A DNA stretch of 64,000 nt, taken from NCBI GenBank assembly GCA_027366635.1, contig DAHXNE010000077.1:16719-80718 (forward strand), read 5' to 3'. This document shows, piece by piece, positions 55,944 to 64,000 of the stretch. The stretch is from Gammaproteobacteria bacterium. Its GTDB lineage: Bacteria; Pseudomonadota; Gammaproteobacteria; Steroidobacterales; Steroidobacteraceae. Positions within the stretch are counted from its first letter, which is position 1; every line of letters begins with the position of its first letter. The position numbers and the translations under genes are program-made. Under the pieces are notes generated by a model that was not told the origin of the DNA, did not search any database, and was given only the letters and a program-made list of their open reading frames with translations.

Positions 55944-56516
55944 ATGCGCTGTCCGTTCTGCGGTCACTCTGATACCAAGGTTACTGACTCGCGGCTCGCC
56001 GGCGAGGGCGATCAGATTCGCCGCCGGCGGGAGTGTCTGGCTTGCGGTGAGCGGTTCACGACCTTCGAGGCTCCCGAGCTGGTGATGCCGAGCGTCATCA
56101 AGAGTGACCGGCGCCGCGAGGCCTTCGATGAGGCCAAGCTGCGTTCGGGAATGGCAAAGGCGCTGGAGAAGCGCCCGGTGCCGCGCGAGGCCATCGACAC
56201 CGCGGTGAGCCGCATCGTGCACCGGGTGCGCACGCTGGGCGAGCGGGAGATCGGTTCCGGCGCCCTGGGCGAGCTGGTCATGGAGGAATTGCGCCAGTTG
56301 GACGAGGTGGCCTACGTGCGCTTTGCCTCGGTGTACCGCCACTTCGAGGATATCGAGGCGTTTCATGAGGAAATCCGCAAGTTGCGCGATGCACGCCTGC
56401 CGCGCGTTGCGCGTCGGCGCAAGGTCGGCGCAGCGCCGGCGGCGCGCCGACAGCAACTGTCGCTGCTGCCCACGGAACCGCTGCCCGAGGACGAAGGCGG
56501 CAAGGGACAGCACTGA
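55944..56516 (+). CDS. nrdR: Ribonucleotide reductase repressor NrdR
   Basis: NrdR represses ribonucleotide reductase genes according to ATP/dATP. The 190-aa protein has the zinc ribbon ([29 protein letters not shown]) and an ATP-cone ([20 protein letters not shown] to [20 protein letters not shown]). It is about 30 residues longer than most because of a basic C-terminal tail ([20 protein letters not shown]). It heads the riboflavin cluster. Confidence 0.96.
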   Translation: MRCPFCGHSDTKVTDSRLAGEGDQIRRRRECLACGERFTTFEAPELVMPSVIKSDRRREAFDEAKLRSGMAKALEKRPVPREAIDTAVSRIVHRVRTLGEREIGSGALGELVMEELRQLDEVAYVRFASVYRHFEDIEAFHEEIRKLRDARLPRVARRRKVGAAPAARRQQLSLLPTEPLPEDEGGKGQH

Positions 56517-56525
56517 GATCCTGGC

Positions 56526-57689
56526 ATGATGTTTTCGGTCTTTGATCGCGATGCGATGGAGCGGGCGCTGGAGCTCGCCGCGCGAGGACTCGAGACGACG
56601 CAGCCGAACCCGAGAGTGGGCTGCGTGATCGCTCGGGACGGGCGGATCGTGGGTGAGGGTTGGCACGCTCGCGCCGGTGAGGCGCATGCGGAAGTCATGG
56701 CGTTGCGCGCGGCGGGCGCAGATGCCGTCGGGGGGACCGCTTACGTGACCCTGGAGCCGTGCGCGCATCATGGGCGCACGCCGCCGTGCGTCGACGCGCT
56801 GCTGCAGGCGAATGTGGCGCGTGTCGTATTCGCCGTCGCCGATCCCAATCCGAGGGTCAACGGCCTCGGCGCGCGCCTGCTGCGTGAGCAGGGGGTGCAG
56901 GTGGAGTCGGGCTTGTTGGCGCCCGAGGCGCAGGCGCTGAACGAGGGATTCTTCAAGCGCATGCGCGCCGGACGCCCATGGGTCCGGGTCAAGCTTGCCG
57001 CGAGTCTCGACGGCCGTACGGCGCTCGCCAACGGCGAGAGCCGCTGGATCACGGCAGCGGCGGCGCGCGAGGACGTCCAGCACTGGCGGGCGCGCAGTTC
57101 GGCGATTCTGACCGGCGTCGGTACCGTACTGGCGGACGATCCGCGTCTCGATGTGCGGCTGAGTGAGCCGTCCGGCGGACCGCGACCGGCGCTGTTGCGC
57201 GTCGTGCTGGATTCCCGCTTGCGCACGCCCGGCGAGGCGCGGCTGTTTGCGCTGCCGGGCGAGGTGATGGTGGTGAGCGCGCCGCCGCCGCCCGGGATCG
57301 AGGCGGCATACGCCCAGCGGCTCGCGCGCCTGTCGCGGCATGCGACAGTGGTGACGCTGCAGCCCGATCCGTGCGGTCGGGTGTCGCTGCCGAAGACCCT
57401 CGATCTGCTGGGGGAGCGCGAAATCAATGAATTGTGGGTCGAGGCGGGACCGCGGCTGGCCGGGGCGCTGCTTGCCGAGCGGCTCGTCGATGAGCTTATT
57501 TTATACGTGGCGCCGAAGCTGCTCGGTCCGCAGGCTCGGCCGTTGGCCGAGCTGCCTGAATTGACACGGCTGCAGGATGCGCCGGGGTTTGTCATGATGG
57601 AGGCCCGGCCGATCGGGGAGGACCTGCGGGTGCGGTTGCGGCCCGATCGGCAAGCGTCGGGCCCAGAGCCCGCAATGCAGCGGAGGTAA
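56526..57689 (+). CDS. ribD: Riboflavin biosynthesis deaminase/reductase RibD
   Basis: RibD catalyses the deamination and reduction steps after GTP cyclohydrolase. The 387-aa protein has the N-terminal deaminase (AARGLETTQPNPRVGCVIAR; zinc motif HAEVMALRAAG and EPCAHHGRTPPC) and a C-terminal reductase (RPWVRVKLAASLDGRTALAN; LWVEAGPRLAGALLAERLVD). The ATG lies 9 bp after nrdR; a second ATG follows directly. Confidence 0.95.
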   Translation: MMFSVFDRDAMERALELAARGLETTQPNPRVGCVIARDGRIVGEGWHARAGEAHAEVMALRAAGADAVGGTAYVTLEPCAHHGRTPPCVDALLQANVARVVFAVADPNPRVNGLGARLLREQGVQVESGLLAPEAQALNEGFFKRMRAGRPWVRVKLAASLDGRTALANGESRWITAAAAREDVQHWRARSSAILTGVGTVLADDPRLDVRLSEPSGGPRPALLRVVLDSRLRTPGEARLFALPGEVMVVSAPPPPGIEAAYAQRLARLSRHATVVTLQPDPCGRVSLPKTLDLLGEREINELWVEAGPRLAGALLAERLVDELILYVAPKLLGPQARPLAELPELTRLQDAPGFVMMEARPIGEDLRVRLRPDRQASGPEPAMQRR

Positions 57690-57694
57690 GCGGC

Positions 57695-58309
57695 GTGTTT
57701 GCCGGAATCGTGCAAGATGTGGGACGGCTCGTCTTCCGTGAGCAACGCCAGGGCGATCTGCGGATGGGCTTCGCATTCGATCGGCTCGACCCGGCCGGAA
57801 TGCGCCTCGGGGACAGCGTCTGCGTGCAGGGTTGTTGCCTGACGATCGTGGAGCTGGAGCAGCGCGGTTTTCGCGCCGATGTCTCGCGCGAGACGCTTGC
57901 GGTGACGACCCTCAGCGAGATGCAGCTCGGCGCGCGCGTCAATCTGGAGCCGGCGCTGAAGATCGGCGATCCGCTCGGCGGCCATCTGGTCGCCGGCCAC
58001 GTCGATGGCCTCGGACAGGTGGTGGCGCTCGACGATGACGCCCGCTCGCGCCGCATGGATGTGGCGCTGGTGGATGATGTGCTCCTGCGCTACATCGCCC
58101 GCAAGGGATCGATTGCCGTCGACGGTGTGAGCCTGACGGTCAACGAGGTTCATCACGACATATTCCGGGTCAACCTCATCCCGCACACCCGTGATGTCAC
58201 CACGCTCGGCTCGCTCGGGCCGGCCGCGTTCGTCAATCTCGAGGTCGATTTGATGGCCCGATATGCGGAGCGGTTGCTGCGGTATTCCAGTGAGACCGAT
58301 TCGGACTGA
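57695..58309 (+). CDS. ribE: Riboflavin synthase alpha subunit RibE
   Basis: RibE makes riboflavin from two 6,7-dimethyl-8-ribityllumazine molecules. The 204-aa protein shows the two-fold repeat of the family (FAGIVQDVGRLVFREQRQGD ... GDSVCVQGCCLTIVELEQRG; GGHLVAGHVDGLGQVVALDD ... KGSIAVDGVSLTVNEVHHDI). The GTG start follows CGGAGG. It is 5 bp after ribD. Also called RibC in some species. Confidence 0.95.
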   Translation: MFAGIVQDVGRLVFREQRQGDLRMGFAFDRLDPAGMRLGDSVCVQGCCLTIVELEQRGFRADVSRETLAVTTLSEMQLGARVNLEPALKIGDPLGGHLVAGHVDGLGQVVALDDDARSRRMDVALVDDVLLRYIARKGSIAVDGVSLTVNEVHHDIFRVNLIPHTRDVTTLGSLGPAAFVNLEVDLMARYAERLLRYSSETDSD

Positions 58310-58346
58310 GTCCGAGCCACGCCGGCCGCCTTGGGCGTCCCCGCGC

Positions 58347-58529
58347 ATGCGCACCGCACCGCTGGGGCTGCTTGCCCTGGCGGCGCTGCTCCTCGGGCCG
58401 CGTGCGGATGCGGCGGTGCGCGTCGGCCGGCCGACCCCGCCGTTGATCGCGCGCGATGGGTCGAGGGCTTGTCGAGCCTCTACCGTCACCGGCTGCAGTC
58501 ACGGCTTGTGCCGCTTCTGGCGGCGCTGA
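58347..58529 (+). pseudogene. Possible remnant of a small secreted-protein gene
   Basis: In the 311-bp gap between ribE and ribBX, an ATG at 58347 opens a convincing signal peptide (MRTAPLGLLALAALLLGPRA) followed by AAVRVGRPTPPLIARDG, which resembles the start of TlpA-like thioredoxins. After that the frame degenerates to unlike sequence (SRACRASTVTGC) and ends at 60 codons. A different frame nearby reads GLSSLYRHRLQSRLVPLLAA, as if frameshifted. It may be a degraded gene, or chance. No FMN riboswitch is present in the gap. Confidence 0.3.
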
Positions 58530-58585
58530 AGCATCAGCGCCGCGGTCCGCCCGGCGGTCGTACGCGGCGCCCGCGGCCCGCACGC

Positions 58586-58591
58586 TATACT
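58586..58591 (+). promoter_or_regulatory. Possible -10 box of ribBX
   Basis: TATACT lies 30 bp before the ribBX ATG; no clear -35 is seen. The 311-bp gap upstream makes a separate promoter for ribBX-ribH-nusB-thiL plausible. Confidence 0.35.
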
Positions 58592-58620
58592 TGGCCTATT
58601 CCAGGCAACAGACGCACACG

Positions 58621-59787
58621 ATGTCCAAAGTCCTTCCTCTGGCCGGCAAGATGCCTCCCGCCGGCGGGCCGTTCAATACCGTCGAGGAGATCCTTGTGGA
58701 CCTCAGGGCGGGCCGGATGGTCATCATCATGGACGATGAAGAACGGGAGAACGAGGGTGACCTGATCATGGCGGCCGAGCGGGCGACCCCGCAGAGCGTG
58801 GCGTTCATGATCCGGTATACCAGCGGGATTCTGTGCGTGCCCATGGAAGAAGAGTGGCTGGATCGGCTCGATCTGCCGCAGATGGTCGCGAACAACAGCG
58901 AATCCCACCGAACCGCCTTCACGGTTTCCGTGGATGCCGTCTCCGGAACGACCACGGGGGTGTCCTCCAGCGACCGGGCGCAGACCATCCGCACCCTCGC
59001 TCGCCCCGACGCCAGGGGCACGGATTTCACCCGTCCCGGGCACATTTTCCCCCTGCGCGCACGCCGGGGTGGCGTGCTGGTGCGCACCGGGCACACCGAA
59101 GCGGCGGTCGATCTGTGCCGGCTCGCCGGAATGCAGCCGGTGGGCGTGATCTGCGAGCTGATGAACGAGGATGGATCCATGGCCCGGCGCCAGGACTTGC
59201 ATGCGTTCGCGGCGCGCCATGAGCTGCGAATCGGCACCATCTCCGACTTGATTCGCCACCGGTTGCGCAATGAGCGATCCGTTCAACGAGTCGCGGAACA
59301 GCCGGTTGCGACCGAGTTCGGAGAATTCCGGCTCTACGCCTATCAGGATCAGGTCAGCGACGAGGTGCACCTGGCGCTGGTCAGGGGGCGGATCGAGACG
59401 GATGCCCGGCCGTTGGTTCGCGTACACCTCGCCGATCCGCTGCGCGACCTGCTCGGCATCCGCGCCGATCCGCTCGCGTGGACATTGCGGGCCGCCATGG
59501 AGCGCATCGCGCGGGCGGGCAGCGGGGTGATCGTGATTCTGCGCGAGCGCGAAGCGCCGAACGATTTGCTCGATGGCTTACGCTCGTTGACGCCGCCCGC
59601 CGGAGCGGGCGCGACGGCCCATGCCGCCCGCCGAGACGGACAGGTGCTCAAGACCTTCGGCATCGGTGCGCAGATCCTGAAGGACCTCGGGGTCACTCGC
59701 ATGCAGGTTCTGTCCGCCCCGAAGCAGATCCACGGGATCGCCGCTTTTGGTCTGGAAATCGACAGCTACGTCGGAGAGGACTCTTGA
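58621..59787 (+). CDS. ribBX: DHBP synthase with degenerate GTP cyclohydrolase II domain (RibBX type)
   Basis: The 388-aa protein has an intact N-terminal 3,4-dihydroxy-2-butanone-4-phosphate synthase (about 15-215; [40 protein letters not shown]) and a C-terminal domain that aligns with GTP cyclohydrolase II. In that domain the zinc-binding Cys residues expected near residues 268-288 are missing ([19 protein letters not shown] holds none) and the QEGRxxGL motif is replaced by [10 protein letters not shown]. It should therefore supply only the RibB activity, and a separate RibA is expected elsewhere. Such proteins are common in gammaproteobacteria and have been called RibBX. Confidence 0.9.
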   Translation: MSKVLPLAGKMPPAGGPFNTVEEILVDLRAGRMVIIMDDEERENEGDLIMAAERATPQSVAFMIRYTSGILCVPMEEEWLDRLDLPQMVANNSESHRTAFTVSVDAVSGTTTGVSSSDRAQTIRTLARPDARGTDFTRPGHIFPLRARRGGVLVRTGHTEAAVDLCRLAGMQPVGVICELMNEDGSMARRQDLHAFAARHELRIGTISDLIRHRLRNERSVQRVAEQPVATEFGEFRLYAYQDQVSDEVHLALVRGRIETDARPLVRVHLADPLRDLLGIRADPLAWTLRAAMERIARAGSGVIVILREREAPNDLLDGLRSLTPPAGAGATAHAARRDGQVLKTFGIGAQILKDLGVTRMQVLSAPKQIHGIAAFGLEIDSYVGEDS

Positions 59788-60260
59788 GCGGGCCGCACCG
59801 CGTGGAAGGACCGCTCGATGCTCGAGGCCGCAAGGTCGCTCTCCTGGCCGCTCGGTTCAACGACTTCATCGTGGCGAGCCTGCTGAAAGGCGCGGAAGGG
59901 TCCTGGGTGGCGCATGGGGGGGCGCTGGAGGACCTGTTGGTGGTGCGGGTGCCGGGCGCGTTCGAGCTGCCGGTGGCCGCACGGCGGCTCGCCGCCAGCG
60001 GCCGCTATGATGCACTCGTGGCGCTCGGCTGCGTTATCCGCGGCGGCACGCCACATTTCGAGTATGTCGCCGGCGAATGCGCCGGCGGCTTGCAGCGCGT
60101 CGCGTTGGCGACCGGTGTGCCGGTGATCTTCGGCGTGCTCACGGTCGATACGGTCGAGCAAGCCATCGAGCGGGCCGCCACTGGCGCCGGCAACAAGGGT
60201 GCCGAGGCGATGGAGGCGGCGTTGGAGATGGCCGGCGTGTTCGCGCAGCTGGGGCCCTGA
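59784..60260 (+). CDS. ribH: Lumazine synthase RibH
   Basis: RibH condenses the ribityl pyrimidine with DHBP to lumazine. I start it at the TTG at 59784, which overlaps the ribBX stop (TTGA) and follows GGAGAGGA; this gives 158 aa, the family length. Motifs: [50 protein letters not shown] and [19 protein letters not shown] at 59812 is an alternative. It overlaps nusB by 1 bp (TGATG). Confidence 0.95.
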   Translation: MSGPHRVEGPLDARGRKVALLAARFNDFIVASLLKGAEGSWVAHGGALEDLLVVRVPGAFELPVAARRLAASGRYDALVALGCVIRGGTPHFEYVAGECAGGLQRVALATGVPVIFGVLTVDTVEQAIERAATGAGNKGAEAMEAALEMAGVFAQLGP

Positions 60261-60703
60261 TGGGCACGGCGACTTCCCGGCGCGCGTTGCCGCGGCAACG
60301 TTCGGTGGCGCGCAAGCTGGCGCTGCAGGCGCTGTATCGCTGGCAACTGAACGAGTGTTCGTGGCAGGACCTGGTGCAGGAGTTCAGCACCGCGGAGGAC
60401 ATGCCGCAGGCCGACCGCGAGTACTTCCGCGAGCTCCTCGAGACGGTCTGCGCCTCGCATGCCGCCCTCGATGAGCGGCTCGCCGCGCTGATCGATCGCA
60501 GTCCGGGGCTGCTCGATCCGGTCGAGCACGCCGCATTGCTGATCGGATTATATGAGCTCTGTCATCGGCCCGATGTGCCCTATGCGGTGGCGATCAGCGA
60601 AGCGGTCGCGCTGGCCAAGCGCTTCGGCGCGACCGATGGGCACAAGTACGTCAACGCGGTACTCGATCGGGCTGCACGCGATCTGCGGTCCGACGAGCAC
60701 TGA
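60260..60703 (+). CDS. nusB: Transcription antitermination factor NusB
   Basis: NusB joins NusE in rRNA antitermination complexes. The 147-aa helical protein has RSVARKLALQALYRWQLNEC, VEHAALLIGLYELCHRPDVP and YAVAISEAVALAKRFGATDG, then HKYVNAVLDRAARDLR. It overlaps ribH (TGATG), the usual position. Confidence 0.96.
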   Translation: MGTATSRRALPRQRSVARKLALQALYRWQLNECSWQDLVQEFSTAEDMPQADREYFRELLETVCASHAALDERLAALIDRSPGLLDPVEHAALLIGLYELCHRPDVPYAVAISEAVALAKRFGATDGHKYVNAVLDRAARDLRSDEH

Positions 60704-60727
60704 GGCGCACAAGCCGCGGACCGCCAC

Positions 60728-61696
60728 ATGCCCTTGTCCGAGTTCGAGCTCATCGAGCGCTACTTCCGCAGCTGCGGGCAGCGGCGCGAGGACGTGACCC
60801 TCGGTGTCGGCGATGATGCGGCGGTGCTGCGATGCCCGGCCGACACGCAGCTGGCGGCCGCCGTCGATACGCTGGTCGAGGGCGTGCACTTCCCGCGGGG
60901 CAGTCCTGCGCAATCCATTGGGCACCGGGCGCTCGCGGTCAATCTGAGTGATCTGGCGGCCATGGGTGCGCGGCCGGCATGGGCGCTGCTCGCGCTCACC
61001 CTCAGCGAGGCCGAAGAGCACTGGCTGGAGGAGTTCGCCGCCGGGCTGGGCGCGCTCGCGCGGGCCCATGGTGTTGCGCTCGTCGGCGGCGACACGACGC
61101 GCGGACCGCTGTCGGTGACGATCACCGTGCTGGGTCACCTGCCGCCGGGGCGGGCGCTGCGGCGCGGCGGGGGCGCGCCCGGCGATGCGGTCTTCGTGTC
61201 GGGAACCCCGGGTGATGCGGCCGCGGGACTAGCTCTCGAGCAGGGGCGGCTGCCGCCGTGCGAGCAGTCCGAGTACCTGCGCCGGCGGTTTCTGTTTCCG
61301 ATGCCACGCCTGGCGCTCGGCGAGCGATTGCGCGAGCTGGCCAGCGGCTGCATCGATGTATCCGACGGATTGCTCGCCGACGCGCTGAAGCTGGCGCGCG
61401 CCAGCGGCTGTGGCGTGGAGCTGATGGCCGGCGCGCTACCGTTGTCGGCGCCGCTGCTCGGCTCAGTCGGGACGTCGCGGGCGCGTGAGCTCGCCCTGAA
61501 CGGCGGTGACGACTACGAGCTGTGTTTCACGGTGCGGCCGCAGGCACTCGAGCGCCTGACGTGCGAGCTCCCCGCGGCCGAATGGGGCTATACGCGCATC
61601 GGGACGCTGCGGGCGGAGCCCGGCGCGCGAGTGATGGGCGAGCACGGTCCACTCGAGGTATCTTCGCTCGGCTACGACCATTTTGCCGGCCTCTAG
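60728..61696 (+). CDS. thiL: Thiamine-monophosphate kinase ThiL
   Basis: ThiL phosphorylates thiamine monophosphate to TPP. The 322-aa protein has the AIR-synthase-like motifs LGVGDDAAVLRCP, AVDTLVEGVHFPRG, LAVNLSDLAAMGARPAWALL and VGGDTTRGPLSVTITVLGHL, and GDDYELCF near the C-terminus. It is 24 bp after nusB. The usual downstream neighbour, pgpA, is absent. Confidence 0.95.
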   Translation: MPLSEFELIERYFRSCGQRREDVTLGVGDDAAVLRCPADTQLAAAVDTLVEGVHFPRGSPAQSIGHRALAVNLSDLAAMGARPAWALLALTLSEAEEHWLEEFAAGLGALARAHGVALVGGDTTRGPLSVTITVLGHLPPGRALRRGGGAPGDAVFVSGTPGDAAAGLALEQGRLPPCEQSEYLRRRFLFPMPRLALGERLRELASGCIDVSDGLLADALKLARASGCGVELMAGALPLSAPLLGSVGTSRARELALNGGDDYELCFTVRPQALERLTCELPAAEWGYTRIGTLRAEPGARVMGEHGPLEVSSLGYDHFAGL

Positions 61697-61783
61697 CGGC
61701 CTCGTTTATGTCAAGCGGGGCAGGCGGCGGGCCCCCAATCCATGGGGCGCATCACAGCGCACCGCGCCAGCCGATTCTATGCT

Positions 61784-61805
61784 GGCGACTGCTTCATCAG
61801 TCGCC
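61784..61805 (+). promoter_or_regulatory. Perfect hairpin directly before the kinase start codon
   Basis: GGCGACTG and CAGTCGCC form an 8-bp perfect stem around the loop CTTCAT. It ends 7 nt before the ATG at 61813, where a ribosome binding site would be expected; none is visible. This could hold down translation. No U-run follows, so it is not a typical terminator of thiL. Confidence 0.5.
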
Positions 61806-61812
61806 GCCCACC

Positions 61813-63123
61813 ATGCCCGCTCACGCCACAGGACCCACCGCGCAACCGCATACCCGTGACCGGGCGATTCCCGGGCGGATCGGTAAATACGAAGTGATCA
61901 AGGAGGTCGGCCGCGGCAGCACCGGTGTCGTCTATCTGTGCCACGACGCCTACTACGGACGCGATGTCGCCATCAAGGTCTACAACGTTGAGACGGGCGC
62001 CGACGATCAGCGAGCGCGAGCGGCGCGCAAAATGTTCTTGTCCGAGGCGCATCTGGTCGGGATGCTGCAGCACCCGTACGTACTGCCGATTTTCGATGCT
62101 GGCGAGGAGAACGGCCGCTGCTACATAGTCGCGGAGTACGTTCATCACGCGCGCACCCTCATGACCTACTGCCGTCCCGACAATCTGCTGCCGCTGAACG
62201 ACGTCATCGAGATCATCTTCAAATGCGCCAAGGCGCTGCACTACGCGCATACGCGCGGCGTGATCCACCGCGATATCAAGCCTTCGAACATCCTGCTGAC
62301 CCAGGAGGGTGAAGTGCGCGTCATCGACTTCGGCATCGCGCTGGTATCGGATGCCGACATCTCGCGCATCGAGGGCATTGCCGGCAGTCCCTCGTACATG
62401 TCGCCCGAGCAGGTGCAGAGCCTGGATCTCACGCCGAGTTCGGACATCTACTCCCTCGGAGCGGTGATGTACGAATTGCTCACCGGTACCCGGCCGTTTC
62501 GCGCCGGCAACCTGCAGAAGCTCCTACACCAGATCGTCTATGCGACACCGCCGCCGATTCATCGTGTGCGGCAGGACGTTTCCGAGGAGCTCGAGGGCGT
62601 GGTCGTCACCGCGCTGCAGAAGGATCCGGTCAAACGCCAGCGCACCGGGCTCGAGCTGGCGGCCGAGCTGGCCCGGGTCCATCACCAGCTGCGTCAAAGC
62701 AACGTGCGGTTCGATCTGCAGGAGCAGTTCGGGGTCTTGAGGCGGCTGAAGTTTTTCCAGGAGTTCTCCCACACCGAAGTCAGCGAGGTGCTGCATGCCA
62801 GCGCCTGGCAGCAATACGCCGCCGACGAGCAGATCGTCCGCGAGGGTGAGCTCGACGACCGCTTTTATATCCTGGTCGCGGGCCGTTGCGCGGTCATGCG
62901 CCGCGGCGAACTCATCGCCATGCTCGAGACGGGCGATTGCTTCGGCGAGGCGAGCTACGTGCCCGGCGCCAAGCGCACCGCCACGGTACGGGCGGTCGAT
63001 GCGGTAACCGTGCTGAAAGTGAGCGCCACGCAGCTCGAGCAGGTCTCGGTCTCCTGTCAGCTGCGCTTCAACCGGGTGTTCCTGCGTAGCCTGATCGGGC
63101 GCCTGCAGGGGGACTCGCGCTAG
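61813..63123 (+). CDS. Soluble Ser/Thr protein kinase fused to a cyclic-nucleotide-binding domain
   Basis: The 436-aa protein has a Hanks-type kinase at about residues 26-285: Gly loop VGRGSTGVVYL, Lys55 in VAIK, catalytic HRDIKPSN (Asp154), DFG (Asp172) and the APE-equivalent SPEQ. A cNMP-binding domain follows (about 306-430; FYILVAGRCAVMRRGELIAM, FGEASYVPGAKRTATVRA), with the Glu and Arg of the phosphate-binding cassette. There is no membrane segment or PASTA repeat. The substrate and the cyclic nucleotide are unknown. The ATG at 61813 is chosen because the frame upstream is thiL shadow. It is 116 bp after thiL. Confidence 0.9.
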   Translation: MPAHATGPTAQPHTRDRAIPGRIGKYEVIKEVGRGSTGVVYLCHDAYYGRDVAIKVYNVETGADDQRARAARKMFLSEAHLVGMLQHPYVLPIFDAGEENGRCYIVAEYVHHARTLMTYCRPDNLLPLNDVIEIIFKCAKALHYAHTRGVIHRDIKPSNILLTQEGEVRVIDFGIALVSDADISRIEGIAGSPSYMSPEQVQSLDLTPSSDIYSLGAVMYELLTGTRPFRAGNLQKLLHQIVYATPPPIHRVRQDVSEELEGVVVTALQKDPVKRQRTGLELAAELARVHHQLRQSNVRFDLQEQFGVLRRLKFFQEFSHTEVSEVLHASAWQQYAADEQIVREGELDDRFYILVAGRCAVMRRGELIAMLETGDCFGEASYVPGAKRTATVRAVDAVTVLKVSATQLEQVSVSCQLRFNRVFLRSLIGRLQGDSR

Positions 63124-63777
63124 GACGGGGCTGGCGAGGGCGAGTCGGGCTACGCTCGGGATTCGCGGCGAGAAGACCTGGGCGCTCAGGATCAACGTGC
63201 CAGTCGTTCGAGTGAGCACGCGCCGGCTTTCCCGGGCGTGAAATTTGCAACAGCTTGACGAGAGACGCTGCGACTCACGGTTGCCAAGTGAGAAGCGGGC
63301 GCCAAGGTATTCGTCGGCATTTTTGCAGCGACTGGCGCACGGGAAGCGCCCGGCAGTGTGTCTGAGCGCAAAGAGCTGCCCGTCGCGCCGATCCAAGGCG
63401 ATGGCAGAGTGTGTGAACGGCTGCGAGGGTCGGCTCAAGTTCGTTTTGCTGTCGCCGTTGTGCCCAGGGTTCAATTCAAACCGGTGGGTTCGGAGCGATT
63501 TGAGAAAGAATCCCGTCGACGGGATCAAGCTCTGTGGATCCCAGGATTTGCGCCGTGCGGGCAGCGGTTGCGCGCGCGTCCCGCGCAAGCGCCCGGATCG
63601 TGTCTGCGGTGTCTTTCACGTGCCCGAGACCTGCTACGCGGCCGTGGAGCCGAAGATGCTTACGCGCTGATTGGGAATTTGGACAACAGTGAACCATTGG
63701 GTACAATATCGAATCCGAAAAGTGTGTCTCACTTGCGCCTGCAGTCTTTGATGTTGGTGGCAGACCGGGAGAAGTTC
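63124..63777 (+). other. 654-bp intergenic region between the kinase and the GH42-like gene
   Basis: No convincing gene is seen. Plus-strand ORF 63245-63670 (141 codons) has Cys/Arg/Ser-rich, domain-free content and looks spurious. The region appears less GC-rich than its neighbours. It holds a perfect 16-bp palindrome, ATCCCGTC|GACGGGAT at 63510-63525, possibly an operator, and a promoter for the downstream gene. Confidence 0.6.
63679..63707 (+). promoter_or_regulatory. Sigma-70 promoter of the GH42-like gene
   Basis: TTGGAC and TACAAT with a spacer of exactly 17 bp lie 70 bp before the ATG at 63778. This is the best sigma-70-type promoter in the window. GGGAGA precedes the ATG by 6 nt. Confidence 0.65.
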
Positions 63778-64000
63778 ATGGATGCGAATGCACAGCCCTA
63801 TGGCTCGATCTGGATAGCAGACGCCATGCGGCGTTGTTGTCGCAGTTTGTTTCTGTGTCTCTGCCTTGCCGGCGCGTTCGGTGTGCTGCCGGCACTGGCG
63901 GCGCCGCGGCCGCCGCTGCTGCTCGGCACGGCCTGGTATCCCGAGCAGTGGCCCGAGTCGCGTTGGCCGAAGGATCTCGCGCTGATGCAGGCGGCGCACA
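63778..64000 (+). CDS. Secreted beta-galactosidase-like protein (GH42-type), 5' end only
   Basis: 74 codons are visible before the window ends. After an 18-residue lead comes a signal peptide (MRRCCRSLFLCLCLAGAFGV, ending near ALAA) and then LLGTAWYPEQWPESRWPKDL, which matches the YPExWPexRWxxDL start of GH42-type beta-galactosidases. A Met at 63826 could be the true start, but the ATG at 63778 has the better ribosome binding site. It would be exported to the periplasm or beyond and is probably part of a carbohydrate-use locus to the right. Confidence 0.75.
   Translation, partial: MDANAQPYGSIWIADAMRRCCRSLFLCLCLAGAFGVLPALAAPRPPLLLGTAWYPEQWPESRWPKDLALMQAAH

Noticed and set aside
58310..58620. 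FMN riboswitch before ribBX
   Set aside because: None of the conserved RFN blocks (such as AGGGTGAAATTCCC) occurs in the gap or before ribD.
63465..63485. tRNA remnant (GGGTTCAATTC resembles a T arm)
   Set aside because: The stem does not close and no acceptor, D or anticodon arm is present nearby.
63245..63670. 141-codon plus-strand ORF
   Set aside because: No ribosome binding site, Cys/Arg/Ser-rich composition unlike neighbouring genes, no domain; probably intergenic DNA.

Overview
The window is high-GC DNA from a motile, polarly flagellated gammaproteobacterium. The pairing of FlhF with FleN, FleQ/FleR-type sigma-54 activators, MotC/MotD stators, and the glyA-nrdR-ribD-ribE-ribBX-ribH-nusB-thiL order all fit this. 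I would place it near Xanthomonadales, Nevskiales or Steroidobacterales, but that is inferred from gene content and not tested by phylogeny. About 50 kb is one flagellum and chemotaxis supercluster.

Layout. (1) 1-11294, minus strand: flgBCDEFGHIJKL, followed by a TPR protein that runs off the left edge. A near-consensus sigma-54 promoter lies before flgB. (2) 11561-13158, plus strand: flgA, then flgM-flgN behind a consensus FliA (sigma-28) promoter whose -35 box contains the flgA stop codon. (3) 13324-41310, minus strand, read from right to left: fliLMNOPQR-flhBAF-fleN-fliA-cheYZ-motC-(85-aa ORF)-motD-DUF2802-STAS-cheA-cheW-(54-aa membrane peptide)-two chemoreceptors-cheY-like-secreted protein-helical protein-cheR-cheD-cheB-two HDOD proteins. 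Stop/start overlaps are very common. Another sigma-54 promoter lies before fliL. (4) 41659-50721, plus strand: fleQ-like and fleR-like activators, both without a receiver domain, then fliEFGHIJK. A sigma-54 promoter lies before the fleR-like gene. (5) 50773-54239, minus strand: a tPilZ-type c-di-GMP protein, a zinc-finger/DUF4145 protein and ettA. Two diverged copies of a ~300-bp repeat flank ettA. (6) 54654-61696, plus strand: glyA, nrdR, the riboflavin genes, nusB and thiL. (7) 61813-64000, plus strand: a soluble Ser/Thr kinase fused to a cyclic-nucleotide-binding domain, an intergenic stretch of ~650 bp, and the start of a secreted GH42-like beta-galactosidase.

How it works together. The visible promoters suggest the usual hierarchy. 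A FleQ-like master activator with sigma-54 drives fliL, fleR and flgB. FliA with its anti-sigma factor FlgM then drives late genes. FlhF and FleN would set the position and number of flagella. Every clear sigma-54 promoter has a GTGA-N6-TCAC-like dyad 20-60 bp upstream; the one between fliL and fleQ is a perfect CRP/Clp-type palindrome. fliC, fliD, fliS and a fleS-like kinase are not in the window and may lie outside it.

No tRNA, rRNA, insertion sequence or CRISPR array was seen. The best candidates for something undescribed are the repeat pair around ettA, the shared dyads upstream of the sigma-54 promoters, the 85-aa ORF that appears to couple motC to motD, the 54-aa membrane peptide between cheW and a chemoreceptor gene, and the kinase-cNMP fusion with a hairpin at its start codon.
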